DNA from: a virus
Strand: one strand, 5' to 3'
Length of the DNA: 23,093 nt
IMG/VR virus record: IMGVR_UViG_3300020472_000181
Coordinates: 1-23,093 of that record
The notes under the pieces were generated by a model. The model saw only the letters and a program-made list of their open reading frames with translations. It was not told where the DNA came from and made no database searches. The position numbers and the translations under genes are program-made. Each line of letters begins with the position of its first letter. Position 1 is the stretch's first letter. Positions 11,022 to 20,034 of this stretch are shown here, in pieces.

Positions 11022-11402
11022 TTAGGTCTCCATTGTCGGCCAGTCTGAGTCGTTCAGATTCGGCCAGTTTGAATGAGTGGTGATGTCGCGAAGCGCCTGT
11101 CGATAGGTCGCATACTTTGCTTTTTCTGAATCCGTTAGCGCGACGTCTGATAATTGAGTCCAGTCGGTTCCAGCGAGTTCCATGTTTCTGCGAGTTAGAT
11201 TTAGGTTTCTGGATTGTTGGTCTTGATCAATAACGATCTGAACCGGTTCGCCTTCTACGATCTCGTAGTCAGATGGCCGATAAAAACCCTCGATATAAGA
11301 TTCGCCATCACCTAGATTGATCTTTAGCGTTTCTTCATCGCACTGAATAGCTTTCGCGATCTTCCCGGTTGAAGTTTGGTATATGGTGAATTCGAGGTTC
11401 AT
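11022..11402 (-). CDS. Phage tail assembly chaperone-like protein between J-like gene and fibre
   Basis: A 126-residue protein starting at ATG 11402, overlapping the J-like stop as ATGA. The C-terminal half (ELAGTDWTQLSDVALTDSEK, then YATYRQALRDIT and a final WPTME) is the pattern of the phage tail/fibre assembly chaperone family (Phage_tail_APC type: R-x-x-L-x-x-T-D-W-T-Q ... Y-R-Q-A-L-R-D). Such proteins help fold or attach tail fibres. The N-terminal half (FTIYQTSTGKIAKAI, FYRPSDYEIVEGEP) is a beta domain. Its position directly before the fibre gene fits this role. Confidence 0.85.
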   Translation of the reverse strand: MNLEFTIYQTSTGKIAKAIQCDEETLKINLGDGESYIEGFYRPSDYEIVEGEPVQIVIDQDQQSRNLNLTRRNMELAGTDWTQLSDVALTDSEKAKYATYRQALRDITTHSNWPNLNDSDWPTMET

Positions 11403-14400
11403 CGCTTCAACACCGTGAGCTGTAACGAGGGCGCTAGCAGCGTGAGCGTGTTCGCGAGATAGAAACTATTCGCCTTCGCTTGGAGCTTGTACGTGTACAC
11501 ATAGCCAGCCGATGACGCGCTCGTATCCTGGAGCACCATCGATGGACTTGAGATCCCCTGGACAAAGGCGTTATTGATGCCTTGCTTGGAATATTCAGTC
11601 GTATCCCCCGAGGTTTTCTGTCGGGTGATCTTGAGATCAAAATCGGCGTATCTCTCAGAATAAACCGTGCCGCTCGTCGATTGCTGGACAAAGCACGTCG
11701 ACTCCGACAAGACATCGCAAGCCACTCCAATCGTCACGCTTAATTCGCATATTGTTTGCCATGATCCGGTGGTCGTGATCGCGACGGTCGCACTTTCGAC
11801 ATATTCAGAATCCGTCACAGCCGACCCAGCGATTTGAGTGGTCCCGACTCCTCCGGTGCTTACCACCAGGTTGCCCCCAGAATTACTAAGGGTAACCCCG
11901 TCAATCGACAAAAGCGATGTGCTGATCGTGCCGCCAGATATTTTGTTGGCGCTTAACGTGTCGATTTTGGCTGAGGTGATTAAACCATCTTGAATCTGTG
12001 CCGAATTAGTCAAGAGTTCAGATGTACTGAGCTTCGCCGAAGTAATCGCCCCGGCTGCGATGTTGCTGCTTGAAATAAACTCAAATGCACCGATGGCACT
12101 CACGACCGCATTGGTCGTTATCGACCCGCTTTGGATCGCTCCGATGACGGCGGAATCTGCGAACAATGACGAGACGTTGACGTCCGATGCGACGATACTG
12201 CCCGCGACGATCTTTGAAGAATTCACCGAGTTCGCTGCCAGCTCATCAACGCCAACAGCGCCAGCCTGAATTTGGGTTGCTGTTAAACTCCCGGCGACGA
12301 GTACGTCGTTAGCGTTCAAACTATTAGCCTGAATCAATGAACCCGTAATCGTGCCGCCCGCGATTTTGGAACCGATTATCTGGGCCGCTCCGATGGCTTC
12401 GGTCAAAATCGCCCCGGCTTTTATGGCCGGTGCCTCAATCGCGTCGTTTGAAATTTCCGTTGCTGTAATCGTCGACAATGTAGCCAAAGTCCCCGCGCCC
12501 ATACCTGTGAGGGTCGCCGTTCCTGTACCAGCACCGGAGAGAGTGCCATCCGAGTTGATCGTGATCTGGCTGTTTTTTAGACCGTCGTTTGCATTTGCGA
12601 CTGGCAGCGCCCCCGTTACCTGAGTGACCAGGTCGAGCTGATCATCGAGATCGGTTGCAGATATAGCGCTAGTCCATGCCGACCCGGTGTATCGATAAAC
12701 CTTGTTGTTCGTTGTCAGCAAGACCACACGGCCTTGATAGAGCCCGGTCGAAGGCAGAGAGGCAACAACCTCCATCGGTCTAAGCGTTGAGCTAAACCGG
12801 TCATAATCTAACGTGCCGGTGATGTCTGAGGTCGGGACATTGGTGACCCAGCTGGAACCTTCCAATCGATAAAGTTTAGAATCGGTAGTCAGGAAAACTA
12901 GGTTAGGCCCGGTATACCCGGAGACTGTTGGCAAACTTGAAACAACCGAAACCGGTTCTACTCCACTCGCGAAGGAAGCAGCTGTAATGGAGCCGGGGTC
13001 GACGTTTGAGGCGGTGAATATGTCAGTACTCCACGCGCTGCCTGTCCAGACATATAAGGTATCAGTCGTTGTAAGTAGCTTGATCTGCCCGACGTGATCA
13101 CCTGTCACACCCGAGAGAGTGCTGACGGGTTCGATCCCAAATGCGTCTCCGGTCGCAAAAGAATCCTTGATATTTTGCGAAAGATCGTCCATCACAACGT
13201 AACCAGTCGTCGCATTGACCGAGGCGCTAAAGCCCGAGGCATTATTGGAGCGATCCACCGCCCTTAGAAAATAATAACGAGTGGCGTTATTCGGTAATGA
13301 TGTCCGAGTCCATGTGTCAGATTTGACTTGAGCGATACTCGAGGACGCTGCGACGTTATCCGTTGCCGATTCGAAAATCTCAATATAATCAAGATCGTCG
13401 GCGCTTGGATTTGTCCAATTCAATTCGATTTGTTGAAAGCCCCCGGTCGCCGTGATGGAGGTCGGTACACCGGGAGCCGTCTGGTCGCCCTGTAAAATTA
13501 TTTCAGCGGTGACATAATCCGAAACCGTGTTGGTTCGAGTTATCGCGCGAACCCTAAACGTATATTCTTCTAATGGATCAAGGCCCGTTACGGTAGCCAC
13601 CCGGCCATAGACGAGCATCGATGAATAGTCGGTGCTGGCACCGGGAATGATGTCGGTGACGTTTCCATAATCCAATTCGATTGAGGTTGCCGTGGCGACC
13701 GAGCCATAGTCTTCTGTCGATGTGTAGGCATTGGCGACGCTGCCGTAGTCGATTTGATAGGTACTGGTCTTCTTCCATTCTAACGAATATGACTGTACAT
13801 ACGTTGTGGTCGAGGGAGCTGCCCACGAACACTTCACGGCGGTCATCAAGGTTCCGTCATTGCTAAGAGACGTCGTTTCTTCGAGGGTGAGCGTCCCGGT
13901 CGCGACCTGTGCCGGAAGGTTGTCGACCACATCTGTGAAATTCGGGTCATTTACTCCGGCGGTTTGATTAACCGTCGACGTGTCATTATCAGGCAATCTG
14001 TCGGAGATCGCTTGAGCCGAGGTCCCGACGGCGTATCGAGCCGCTCGAACCCAGTAATATCGCTCAGTCCCCGTCGTGATCGCGTCAGCGGAAGTGCTCG
14101 AGTCGTGGGTGAACGAGGTGAATCGACCCGTTGCGATCTGCACGGCGTTTGACCATGCGGAATCTGGAGACGCATAGACTTGTACCTCGTTGAACATCTG
14201 CGAATCAGTTGGATTTGTCCAGTTCAGTTCGACAGATTTGAGCCCAGCCGTAGCAGTTAGGTTAGTCGGTGCGCTTATGCCAGGGAACCCGGCTGCGATT
14301 GCTCCCGTGGCTGAAACGGTAGAATAAGCGCCAACAATCGGGTCGGCATACGAAGATGAGTCATCCTCTCTTAGAGTTAAATTGACGCCGCTGCCCGAAC

Positions 14401-15832
14401 CCGTGTCAGCGAATTCCCACCCGATGACTTGAAAAACTTTGGAAGACCAGGACAAGTCAGAAATGGTCACCGAGACTCGATCACCCGGTTTGACGTTCAT
14501 GCCTTTGAGATTGCAAGGCATGGAAACGGTTTTCTGTTGATCGGTAAGCTGAATCAGCTTGTTCGATATTCGTTGAGCCTGATAATTCGTATTCGACATC
14601 GGTAAACGAATATTTCGTTTAAGCGTTTCATCGTTATCTCGGTTGAGCGCCGAGGTAATCGTGGTCGGCGTGGTTTCGACGGCCTTATAAAGTTGGTCTT
14701 TATCAACGTAAGCGGCGACAACCGTATTAAATCGATTCGTTCTCTCGAAGCTCGTATTTACCGACACAGGGCCAGCCAGATCGTCTTCATCGAGGCTCAC
14801 AGTCGGAGCGGTATAAATCCCAGCTTGCACATAAAACACGCCCATTGAATATGTGAGCGATCCGTTCATTGATGAAAGGATTCGGTCGACGTTTTCCTTG
14901 TGAGATGCCGTCCCGTAGCAAACCCCATTACAGGTAAATCTCTTTTCGGTCGCGCTGCCCGGGACTGAACAAGACACGTCGCAGCCATCAGCCGCCGCGA
15001 TCACAGACGCCCAATCAACCTTCGCGGAAGCGAAGCCCATACCAAAATGGTCATTTAATAAATAATCAGCAACAGCGAGAGCGGGGTTATCTGACCACGC
15101 GATATATGAGCTGTTAGTGGGTGATGCCCCAGCGGTTCCACCGTCTGTGACCTCTAAACGAGGGTCGTACACTTTTCGACCTTTAACCCTCGCCTTTATA
15201 TTCGAGGGGGCGTACTTATCCCAAAGCTCTTCAGTCTCATCCGTTAAAGAAAATTTACTCACCAAATATGCGATTGATTTTCCTTGATTCGTAGTCGCAT
15301 AGGTTGAAGGGAAGGCAGAACGCAAAGCGGTGTCTGCCGCCTGTGTGGTCGATCCTAGATGCTTATTAATGGTCACGGGCGTCGTTGAGCCGACCGGCGC
15401 GAACGTACCCGATCCAACCGCACCCCCGGCAGCGGCCCCGGAATTGATTTGCGCGTCGGTTATCTTTTCGGCATTTAAATAACAGTCGAGAATGGCCTCG
15501 CATTCATGGCCCGCTAACGCGATCGAATGATATAAATCTTGGTTATTGGTTCCAGCAACCCCGATAAAGCTTACAGGCCCGGAGACAACCGCTTCGCCAT
15601 AGATAATTTTGATGGGCTCGATACTGCTTCTTGTAGTGATGTCCCTAGACCCGTCCATCTCCGGCATATCTATCGCCATGAGGCGATCTAATCCGTGCGC
15701 TACGGCTGCGGCTCCGGCGACAACAACCGCTGATCCTATTGCTATTGAAGCACCTATGCTGAACGAATATCCAAGAACAGCCGAGGTGACAATATCGCCG
15801 ATAACGACTAAAGCAGTTACAATGCTTGGCAT
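11399..15832 (-). CDS. Tail tip protein, lambda gpJ-like, with FN3 domains
   Basis: A 1477-residue protein. Residues 1-50 are hydrophobic, and 60-500 form the baseplate/tip core (IEPIKIIYGEAVVSGPV, RFTCNGVCYGTASHKENVDR, DEDDLAGPVSV, MNVKPGDRVSVTIS). Fibronectin-III domains follow at about 517-610, 640-780 (with an insertion of DYGSVA-type repeats at 695-745) and 785-875. Three related 45-60-residue repeats (EPVSTLSG, EPVSVVSS, RPMEVVAS starts, each ending LYxxxGSxW-like) lie at 901-1056. Residues about 1120-1360 form a beta-helix of I-x-A-G-x-I-type turns. The last 110 residues are a beta-rich tip. In lambda, J closes the tail tip and determines adsorption. Here receptor contact may be shared with the fibre. 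Confidence 0.9.
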   Translation of the reverse strand: MPSIVTALVVIGDIVTSAVLGYSFSIGASIAIGSAVVVAGAAAVAHGLDRLMAIDMPEMDGSRDITTRSSIEPIKIIYGEAVVSGPVSFIGVAGTNNQDLYHSIALAGHECEAILDCYLNAEKITDAQINSGAAAGGAVGSGTFAPVGSTTPVTINKHLGSTTQAADTALRSAFPSTYATTNQGKSIAYLVSKFSLTDETEELWDKYAPSNIKARVKGRKVYDPRLEVTDGGTAGASPTNSSYIAWSDNPALAVADYLLNDHFGMGFASAKVDWASVIAAADGCDVSCSVPGSATEKRFTCNGVCYGTASHKENVDRILSSMNGSLTYSMGVFYVQAGIYTAPTVSLDEDDLAGPVSVNTSFERTNRFNTVVAAYVDKDQLYKAVETTPTTITSALNRDNDETLKRNIRLPMSNTNYQAQRISNKLIQLTDQQKTVSMPCNLKGMNVKPGDRVSVTISDLSWSSKVFQVIGWEFADTGSGSGVNLTLREDDSSSYADPIVGAYSTVSATGAIAAGFPGISAPTNLTATAGLKSVELNWTNPTDSQMFNEVQVYASPDSAWSNAVQIATGRFTSFTHDSSTSADAITTGTERYYWVRAARYAVGTSAQAISDRLPDNDTSTVNQTAGVNDPNFTDVVDNLPAQVATGTLTLEETTSLSNDGTLMTAVKCSWAAPSTTTYVQSYSLEWKKTSTYQIDYGSVANAYTSTEDYGSVATATSIELDYGNVTDIIPGASTDYSSMLVYGRVATVTGLDPLEEYTFRVRAITRTNTVSDYVTAEIILQGDQTAPGVPTSITATGGFQQIELNWTNPSADDLDYIEIFESATDNVAASSSIAQVKSDTWTRTSLPNNATRYYFLRAVDRSNNASGFSASVNATTGYVVMDDLSQNIKDSFATGDAFGIEPVSTLSGVTGDHVGQIKLLTTTDTLYVWTGSAWSTDIFTASNVDPGSITAASFASGVEPVSVVSSLPTVSGYTGPNLVFLTTDSKLYRLEGSSWVTNVPTSDITGTLDYDRFSSTLRPMEVVASLPSTGLYQGRVVLLTTNNKVYRYTGSAWTSAISATDLDDQLDLVTQVTGALPVANANDGLKNSQITINSDGTLSGAGTGTATLTGMGAGTLATLSTITATEISNDAIEAPAIKAGAILTEAIGAAQIIGSKIAGGTITGSLIQANSLNANDVLVAGSLTATQIQAGAVGVDELAANSVNSSKIVAGSIVASDVNVSSLFADSAVIGAIQSGSITTNAVVSAIGAFEFISSSNIAAGAITSAKLSTSELLTNSAQIQDGLITSAKIDTLSANKISGGTISTSLLSIDGVTLSNSGGNLVVSTGGVGTTQIAGSAVTDSEYVESATVAITTTGSWQTICELSVTIGVACDVLSESTCFVQQSTSGTVYSERYADFDLKITRQKTSGDTTEYSKQGINNAFVQGISSPSMVLQDTSASSAGYVYTYKLQAKANSFYLANTLTLLAPSLQLTVLKR

Positions 15833-16224
15833 TAGATCGCCCAGCCGTGAGTGATGTTTCGACCGTGAACTCGGATCATTCTTTTTTCAGCCAAACAGAC
15901 CACGTGCTTACCGAAAAGAACGCCCATCACCTGACCAATGGGTAATATATTAACCATTACCGGGTCGCCATCTTGAAGAATTTCAGTTGGGCAAGGTTCT
16001 CCAAGAGATTCGGTGACCGCTGACACGAACCCGCCTTGTGTGGTGATGATCTTATTTGCTTCCTCTTCGCTCGAATAGGAAAAGGATTTCATGTAATCGA
16101 TCCCGGTGATTTCCTTGATGACGTGACCGGCGAACTGACAACAATCCGCATCGCCATAGTTAAACGCGCGTTTTTGCCAATTGTTGAGAGCTTTTAGCGT
16201 TTGCTGTTTTCTGGTGTTAGCCAA
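15832..16224 (-). CDS. NlpC/P60-like tail protein (DUF6950-type)
   Basis: I take TTG 16224, whose codon overlaps the previous stop (TTGGCTAA), giving 130 residues; the longer frame to 16308 is shadow of the upstream gene. NNWQKRAFNYGDADCCQFA places a catalytic-type Cys (C28 or C29) after the Y-G-x-x-D-C motif, and GKHVVCLAEKRMI supplies a His near 107, ending HGWAI. This is the small papain-like fold seen at the gpK position of lambda-like tail modules. It may cut peptidoglycan during DNA entry. In some family members the activity is unproven. Confidence 0.82.
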   Translation of the reverse strand: MANTRKQQTLKALNNWQKRAFNYGDADCCQFAGHVIKEITGIDYMKSFSYSSEEEANKIITTQGGFVSAVTESLGEPCPTEILQDGDPVMVNILPIGQVMGVLFGKHVVCLAEKRMIRVHGRNITHGWAI

Positions 16225-16870
16225 TGTAGGGGACTCCCGGCGGCAGATTCGGGATATCAGTTGGGTCGCGAACAACGCCTTTTCCAACCAGATTTTCAGA
16301 ATCAGCATTCGCCCATTTTATAGCGGGGTTGTCAGCGATTGCCGGGAGGAATTGAAAGAACGTGTCACCAGAATGCGCGTTTTGTTGAGCGTTATCTGAA
16401 TATCTTAGATTTGCTGATCGTTCAAATTGGACGAGTTCAGACTCGCAAACCAATCTTATAACGTCACCGCCATCGGCACCCACCGAGAGCTGCATACTGT
16501 CGCAAAAACCCGCCCATATCTGAGTCGGAGTATCCACTAACACGTCGTTTGCATTTGCCACCCCGAAATAAATGGTCACCGGTCTCATAAAATAATCTTG
16601 CGACAGTGCTTCATTCAAGAGCGTTGAATCTAATCCTGATAGCGTTAGGGTCGCAGCGTAGGAGCTGATATCTTCAGCCTCTTCGATTGACGAAATACCG
16701 CCGAGGTTTCCTACCCCGAGCCAGTCTTGACCACCCCATGTGTAAGTTCCAAGAGTTGAATGAACGTAGAGCGTTGAGTCGGGAAACTCAATTTTCACGA
16801 ATATGATTTCCTCACCGACGTGCTGGCTGGCTATTGCGTTTGCGGTATTGGTTGGGAGGTTTCTGCTCAT
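16217..16870 (-). CDS. Minor tail protein, DUF2163-like (lambda gpL position)
   Basis: A 217-residue protein overlapping its neighbours on both sides. Recognisable features are LYVHSTLGTYTWGGQDWLGVGNLGGISSI (given by position, residues about 33-62), then SGLDSTLLNEAL, PVTIYFGVAN and QIWAGFCDSMQLSVG, and the terminal block RSANLRYSDNAQQNAHSGDTFF. These match the family of tail proteins between the distal tail protein and the NlpC/P60 protein in lambda-like and gene-transfer-agent-like tails. It lacks the iron-sulfur cysteine cluster of lambda gpL: only two cysteines are visible. Its role is probably as hub or adaptor at the tail tip. Confidence 0.82.
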   Translation of the reverse strand: MSRNLPTNTANAIASQHVGEEIIFVKIEFPDSTLYVHSTLGTYTWGGQDWLGVGNLGGISSIEEAEDISSYAATLTLSGLDSTLLNEALSQDYFMRPVTIYFGVANANDVLVDTPTQIWAGFCDSMQLSVGADGGDVIRLVCESELVQFERSANLRYSDNAQQNAHSGDTFFQFLPAIADNPAIKWANADSENLVGKGVVRDPTDIPNLPPGVPYIG

Positions 16871-17469
16871 GTCGCTAGAACATCCTCGACCGCCTCAAGG
16901 GTGAAGCTCGAAAAGATGCCGGGTTGATTGTTCCAGCTTGGATTGTTAGCGAGCATAAACGTGCCGGTTACCGGAGCAGTGATATCAACGGCTAAGTTGT
17001 CAGCCGGGGACGTGCGGATCGGGGGCGCGATGTACGCCGTGACGTTGCCAGAACCGTCCGAATTGACGTCACTGGTCGACATAAAGAGCTGCCCGCCAAA
17101 GCTCATATAGTCCCCAGCTCGGAGCCAGTTAGTAACAGAAGCTGAAGCGCCGTCTAAGACAATAGCAGAGCCGGTTTGACTCCCTCCGTTGACCAGGGGG
17201 GTTCCTCCACCGCTGCCTCGTCGAGTGTAGGCATCATCAGCAAGGGTGAATCGATGTTGCTGGCCGTTCAATTTAACCAGAAACGCTTGCATGACTGCCC
17301 GGTCATCACCGTCGAGGTTATTGAACCGCATCGAGACTCGCCAGAGTGATCCTTTTCGACTCGCGGTCTGAACTGAATTCGTTAGCGGAGAGCGAAAGGT
17401 TTTGGTGTTTGTCACCATCTGCCACTCCGTCGTTGAGGGGGTAATGTTTGGGAAGCTATACGTTGTCAT
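16867..17469 (-). CDS. Distal tail / minor tail protein (lambda gpM position)
   Basis: A 200-residue protein in ATGA overlap with the tape measure gene upstream and the DUF2163-like gene downstream. It starts MTTYSFPNITPSTTEWQMV, continues RVSMRFNNLDGDDRAVMQAF (residues about 44-64) and LVKLNGQQHRFTLAD, and ends NQPGIFSSFTLEAVEDV. The beta-rich composition and position after the tape measure gene fit a ring protein joining tube and tip. The sequence is not close to any named protein I can recall, so the assignment rests mainly on gene order. Confidence 0.75.
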   Translation of the reverse strand: MTTYSFPNITPSTTEWQMVTNTKTFRSPLTNSVQTASRKGSLWRVSMRFNNLDGDDRAVMQAFLVKLNGQQHRFTLADDAYTRRGSGGGTPLVNGGSQTGSAIVLDGASASVTNWLRAGDYMSFGGQLFMSTSDVNSDGSGNVTAYIAPPIRTSPADNLAVDITAPVTGTFMLANNPSWNNQPGIFSSFTLEAVEDVLAT

Positions 17470-19166
17470 GCTAGACGACCCCGCCGACTTAGGTTGATGA
17501 TTTTGGCGACGGTAGCCTGTGAAGACTCTTCAATCGCTGCCCGTATTCGCATCTCGGTAAAACTGTCAGCGTTCTTCGCGTCGATATTGTTGACGATGGT
17601 TATGCCGCCACCGCCTTTTGTGTGGTCAGTAATTGATTCATTCGGATGCAACACAGAGAGAAAACCTCCCTTGCCGTCGATTCCTCCCGCTCTAGCCCCG
17701 CGACCTGTGAAGCCGCCGCCCTCATAGCTTTGAGACTTGATTTGTGCAATATTTTGCATACCCGAGGCAACGACGGCAGCCGCCATCGCGAATCCTATGG
17801 GGGGAGGGTACGCCGACAACGCTTTAGTCGCTCCGGCGTATGTTTGCATCACTGCGTTCGCAATGTTGAAAGCCTTATTCTTTTTAAATAGGCTCGACAT
17901 CTCACCGATGACGTGGCCCGTTTGTTCGGTAGCCGACATCTTGCGAAAAGCTTCCGCTTCTTCTTCACCCTTGAGCTTCTGACGCTCTAAAAAGGTGAGC
18001 TTTTTAATTTCTTTGCCGTTGTTTTGGTTTGAAGCGTTTACATTATTGATTGCATCAGCTGCTTCCCGCGCACCGAGCTTTATCTCTTCAAAGAATGTCG
18101 CAATCGCATTACCCGCTGGCGCTGCATTGGTCAGCGCTTCATATTCGGCTTGTAGTGTTTCAAGATTCGCGACCGATTCGAAAAGCGCCGTGTTCCAAGG
18201 GATTTCATCAATCGGCTCGCCTAGAGCTTTCTTGACCATGTTAATGCCTTCCATCAACACCGAGATCGGCGACATCAAAACATTGAATGCGGCAAGACCC
18301 GCGATTTCGAAATGAGCCCACGCGATCTTCATGCCGAGGACTATCTTCTGGAGCGTGTGCATAGCGTCAACGGTGAACGTCACTGCTGCGGTGATCGCAT
18401 TCAAGACCTTTTGGCCAATGTCTCCGAAGCCACCGGCATCGATTGAGACTTGCCTGAATCGCGTTGCTAGGGCCGTAACCCAAGGCGCCAGGTCGACCGC
18501 GATTTGATTGAAGATGTTCTGGAATATTAGAAATGATTTTTGGAGTTCGTCGTTTGCTTGTTCGACGGCTTTGACGTCGGCCCGGGATAGGAGAATTCCC
18601 AAAGCCTCGGCTTCCTTGCCCATTTCCTGAAGACCGCCCGCGCCTTCGTTCAATGTGTTCACAAGGGCAACACCCTCAGAATCAAATAATTTCATGGAAA
18701 GTCGAACGCGATCAGCTTGCGTCCCGGCCCCTGCCATCGCTCCCGCTAGGACTTCCATTTGTTTGTCGAGAGGGAGTTTCAACATTTGGTTTGCTGATAG
18801 CCCCAGCTCCATCAACGCGCCTCGAGCTTCCCCGGTTCCAATTGAGGCTTCAGCCAGGCGGCGGGTGAAGCGCTGCATTGCCATGTCGAGGGTCTGTTGA
18901 GACACTCCGGTCAGCTCGGCAGCATAACGCATCCTGCCAAGCGCCTCGGTCGACGTCCCGATCTTGTCGGCCATCTTCCCGAGTTGATCAATGGAATTCA
19001 TCGAAGACTTAACAAGCGCAGCGCCCACGCCAACGCCAGCGACACCGAAGGCAGCGCCCATTTTCGCGATCTTTCCGGTAAGCGATCCCATGCGACGGCC
19101 CACCGACTTGAATGCGGCGGCAGTCTTGTCCGTGGCGGTTATTGGGATGCGAACATTATTTGCCAT
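17466..19166 (-). CDS. Tail tape measure protein
   Basis: A 566-residue protein. The N-terminus (ITATDKTAAAFKSVGRRMG) followed by a hydrophobic Gly/Ala stretch (GAAFGVAGVGVGAALV, about 37-52) is typical. Conserved tape-measure blocks follow: DKIGTSTEALGRMRYAAELT, GVSQQTLDMAMQRFTRRLAE, RVRLSMKLFDSEGVAL. Amphipathic helices with hydrophobic patches occupy the middle. The C-terminus (GGFLSVLHPNESITDH, then an Asn/Gly-rich strand) is also usual. Length sets tail length: at about 1.5 angstrom per residue this predicts a tail near 85 nm, shorter than lambda. It starts inside the end of the frameshifted chaperone frame. Confidence 0.93.
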   Translation of the reverse strand: MANNVRIPITATDKTAAAFKSVGRRMGSLTGKIAKMGAAFGVAGVGVGAALVKSSMNSIDQLGKMADKIGTSTEALGRMRYAAELTGVSQQTLDMAMQRFTRRLAEASIGTGEARGALMELGLSANQMLKLPLDKQMEVLAGAMAGAGTQADRVRLSMKLFDSEGVALVNTLNEGAGGLQEMGKEAEALGILLSRADVKAVEQANDELQKSFLIFQNIFNQIAVDLAPWVTALATRFRQVSIDAGGFGDIGQKVLNAITAAVTFTVDAMHTLQKIVLGMKIAWAHFEIAGLAAFNVLMSPISVLMEGINMVKKALGEPIDEIPWNTALFESVANLETLQAEYEALTNAAPAGNAIATFFEEIKLGAREAADAINNVNASNQNNGKEIKKLTFLERQKLKGEEEAEAFRKMSATEQTGHVIGEMSSLFKKNKAFNIANAVMQTYAGATKALSAYPPPIGFAMAAAVVASGMQNIAQIKSQSYEGGGFTGRGARAGGIDGKGGFLSVLHPNESITDHTKGGGGITIVNNIDAKNADSFTEMRIRAAIEESSQATVAKIINLSRRGRLA

Positions 19167-19293
19167 CTTTCAACCTAAAATGTGCCGACCATAATTTGAA
19201 CTCGTACACCGTCATCGACAGCACCTCACCTAAGTCTTTATGCAATATCTCCGCTAGATGGAGTGCAAACCGGAGGTCGCTGTCGTTTCGGAG
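19156..19293 (-). CDS. Frameshift extension of tail assembly chaperone (gpGT-type T domain)
   Basis: After a -1 slip on A-AAA-AAC (19299-19293) the reading continues for 45 codons to TAA at 19158-19156, overlapping the tape measure start. The added peptide includes RFALHLAEILHKDLGEVLSM and TVYEFKLWSAHFRLKDGK, with the E-F-x-x-W signature of T-type extensions. There is no independent ribosome-binding site or plausible start in this frame. The fused product would be 158 residues. In lambda the G and GT proteins act in fixed ratio to hold the tape measure while the tube assembles. Confidence 0.85.
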   Translation of the reverse strand, partial: LRNDSDLRFALHLAEILHKDLGEVLSMTVYEFKLWSAHFRLKDGK

Positions 19294-19631
19294 TTTTTTG
19301 CGAGTTCTTCCTCATCTTCATCTACCAAATCAATTTCGCTCATCGCGTTAATGATGTTGGTGATCACGTCGGGATCGACCTTGTGCATGATTTCGAACTT
19401 CTCAGCCTTCCTGAACATCTTCGAGCCGTCTTCGTTGCGAGCGCGAAGGATGATCGTCATCGCAACGGCTTCCGCTGTTTTGCCCTCGTTTTGAAGGCCG
19501 AAGATGACGCCTTGTTCATCCAGCGTGACCGGGCGATAGAAAACGGTCGTTCCCCACTCGGGAACCTTGACCGATTTCATTTCACCGAGCTTCGCCTCAA
19601 AATGCTTGGTCGCCTGATCTAAGATACTCAC
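19254..19631 (-). CDS. Tail assembly chaperone (gpG-like)
   Basis: The start is GTG 19631, immediately after the tail tube stop, giving 125 residues. The sequence SILDQATKHFEAKLGEMKSV, then WGTTVFYRPVTLDEQGVIFG and AVAMTIILRARNEDGSKMF, is typical of the tail assembly chaperone between tube and tape measure genes. It is acidic near the end (DLVDEDEEELAK) and then crosses a slippery A-AAA-AAC heptamer at codons 111-113 in the correct phase. Normal termination is at TAG 19256-19254. Confidence 0.92.
   Translation of the reverse strand: MSILDQATKHFEAKLGEMKSVKVPEWGTTVFYRPVTLDEQGVIFGLQNEGKTAEAVAMTIILRARNEDGSKMFRKAEKFEIMHKVDPDVITNIINAMSEIDLVDEDEEELAKNSETTATSGLHSI
19293..19299 (-). promoter_or_regulatory. 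-1 ribosomal frameshift site (A AAA AAC)
   Basis: On the minus strand the bases read GC-A AAA AAC with codons GCA, AAA, AAC, so the X XXY YYZ heptamer is in phase. The -1 frame beyond it stays open for 45 codons while the zero frame stops 12 codons later. Frameshifting at the G/T boundary is conserved in long-tailed phages. Confidence 0.88.
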
Positions 19632-20021
19632 TTACACGGTGCCTCGAGTGACGTCCCCGGTTCCCGTCCAATTGAAAGAAGCCTCGACCATCCCGTCGAC
19701 ACCCGCACTGATTTCTAAAGAGTCCACGATGGCACTCAGAGAAAGTGAATAATCTCCCGACGTGTCTCCTTCAAAAAGACTCAACATCGTGACCGTAGCA
19801 CCTTCAACGAGTGCGCCTTGCCCGCTTGTGTCAGTCTCATCCCAGAAACATTCGCAAGAACCTGTGTATGACTTGGTTCCAGACTTGTTCACTTTTGATG
19901 TCGACGTGATTAACGTGGCATCGATGATTTCCGCATTTGCGCTAAAACTCATCGTCCTAAGTTCGGCGACGGCAGTGCCTCCGACCTTAACGATTCCGCT
20001 TGCGCTTGTGTGATTAGCCAT
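19632..20021 (-). CDS. Major tail tube protein
   Basis: A 129-residue beta-rich protein with the tail-tube layout: an N-terminal strand (SGIVKVGGTAVAELRTMSFS), then IDATLITSTSKVNKSGTKSY, the pattern for strand swapping between ring subunits, and a C-terminal DSLEISAGVDGMVEASFNWT. It is followed directly by the tail assembly chaperone gene and preceded by the tail terminator gene, the standard order. A GGAG ribosome site lies just before the start. It forms the stacked hexameric rings of the tail. Confidence 0.9.
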   Translation of the reverse strand: MANHTSASGIVKVGGTAVAELRTMSFSANAEIIDATLITSTSKVNKSGTKSYTGSCECFWDETDTSGQGALVEGATVTMLSLFEGDTSGDYSLSLSAIVDSLEISAGVDGMVEASFNWTGTGDVTRGTV

Positions 20022-20034
20022 TTTTGTCTCCTAG

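Noticed and set aside
11699-11762. Possible iron-sulfur cysteine cluster as in lambda gpL, in the tail-tip genes
   Set aside because: Scattered cysteines occur in the tip proteins but no four-cysteine arrangement is present in the gpL-position protein or near this part of the J-like protein.
16930-18900. Several 60-106-codon plus-strand frames opposite tape measure and distal tail genes
   Set aside because: All are antisense to well-supported late genes and show no motif, spacing or ribosome site of their own.
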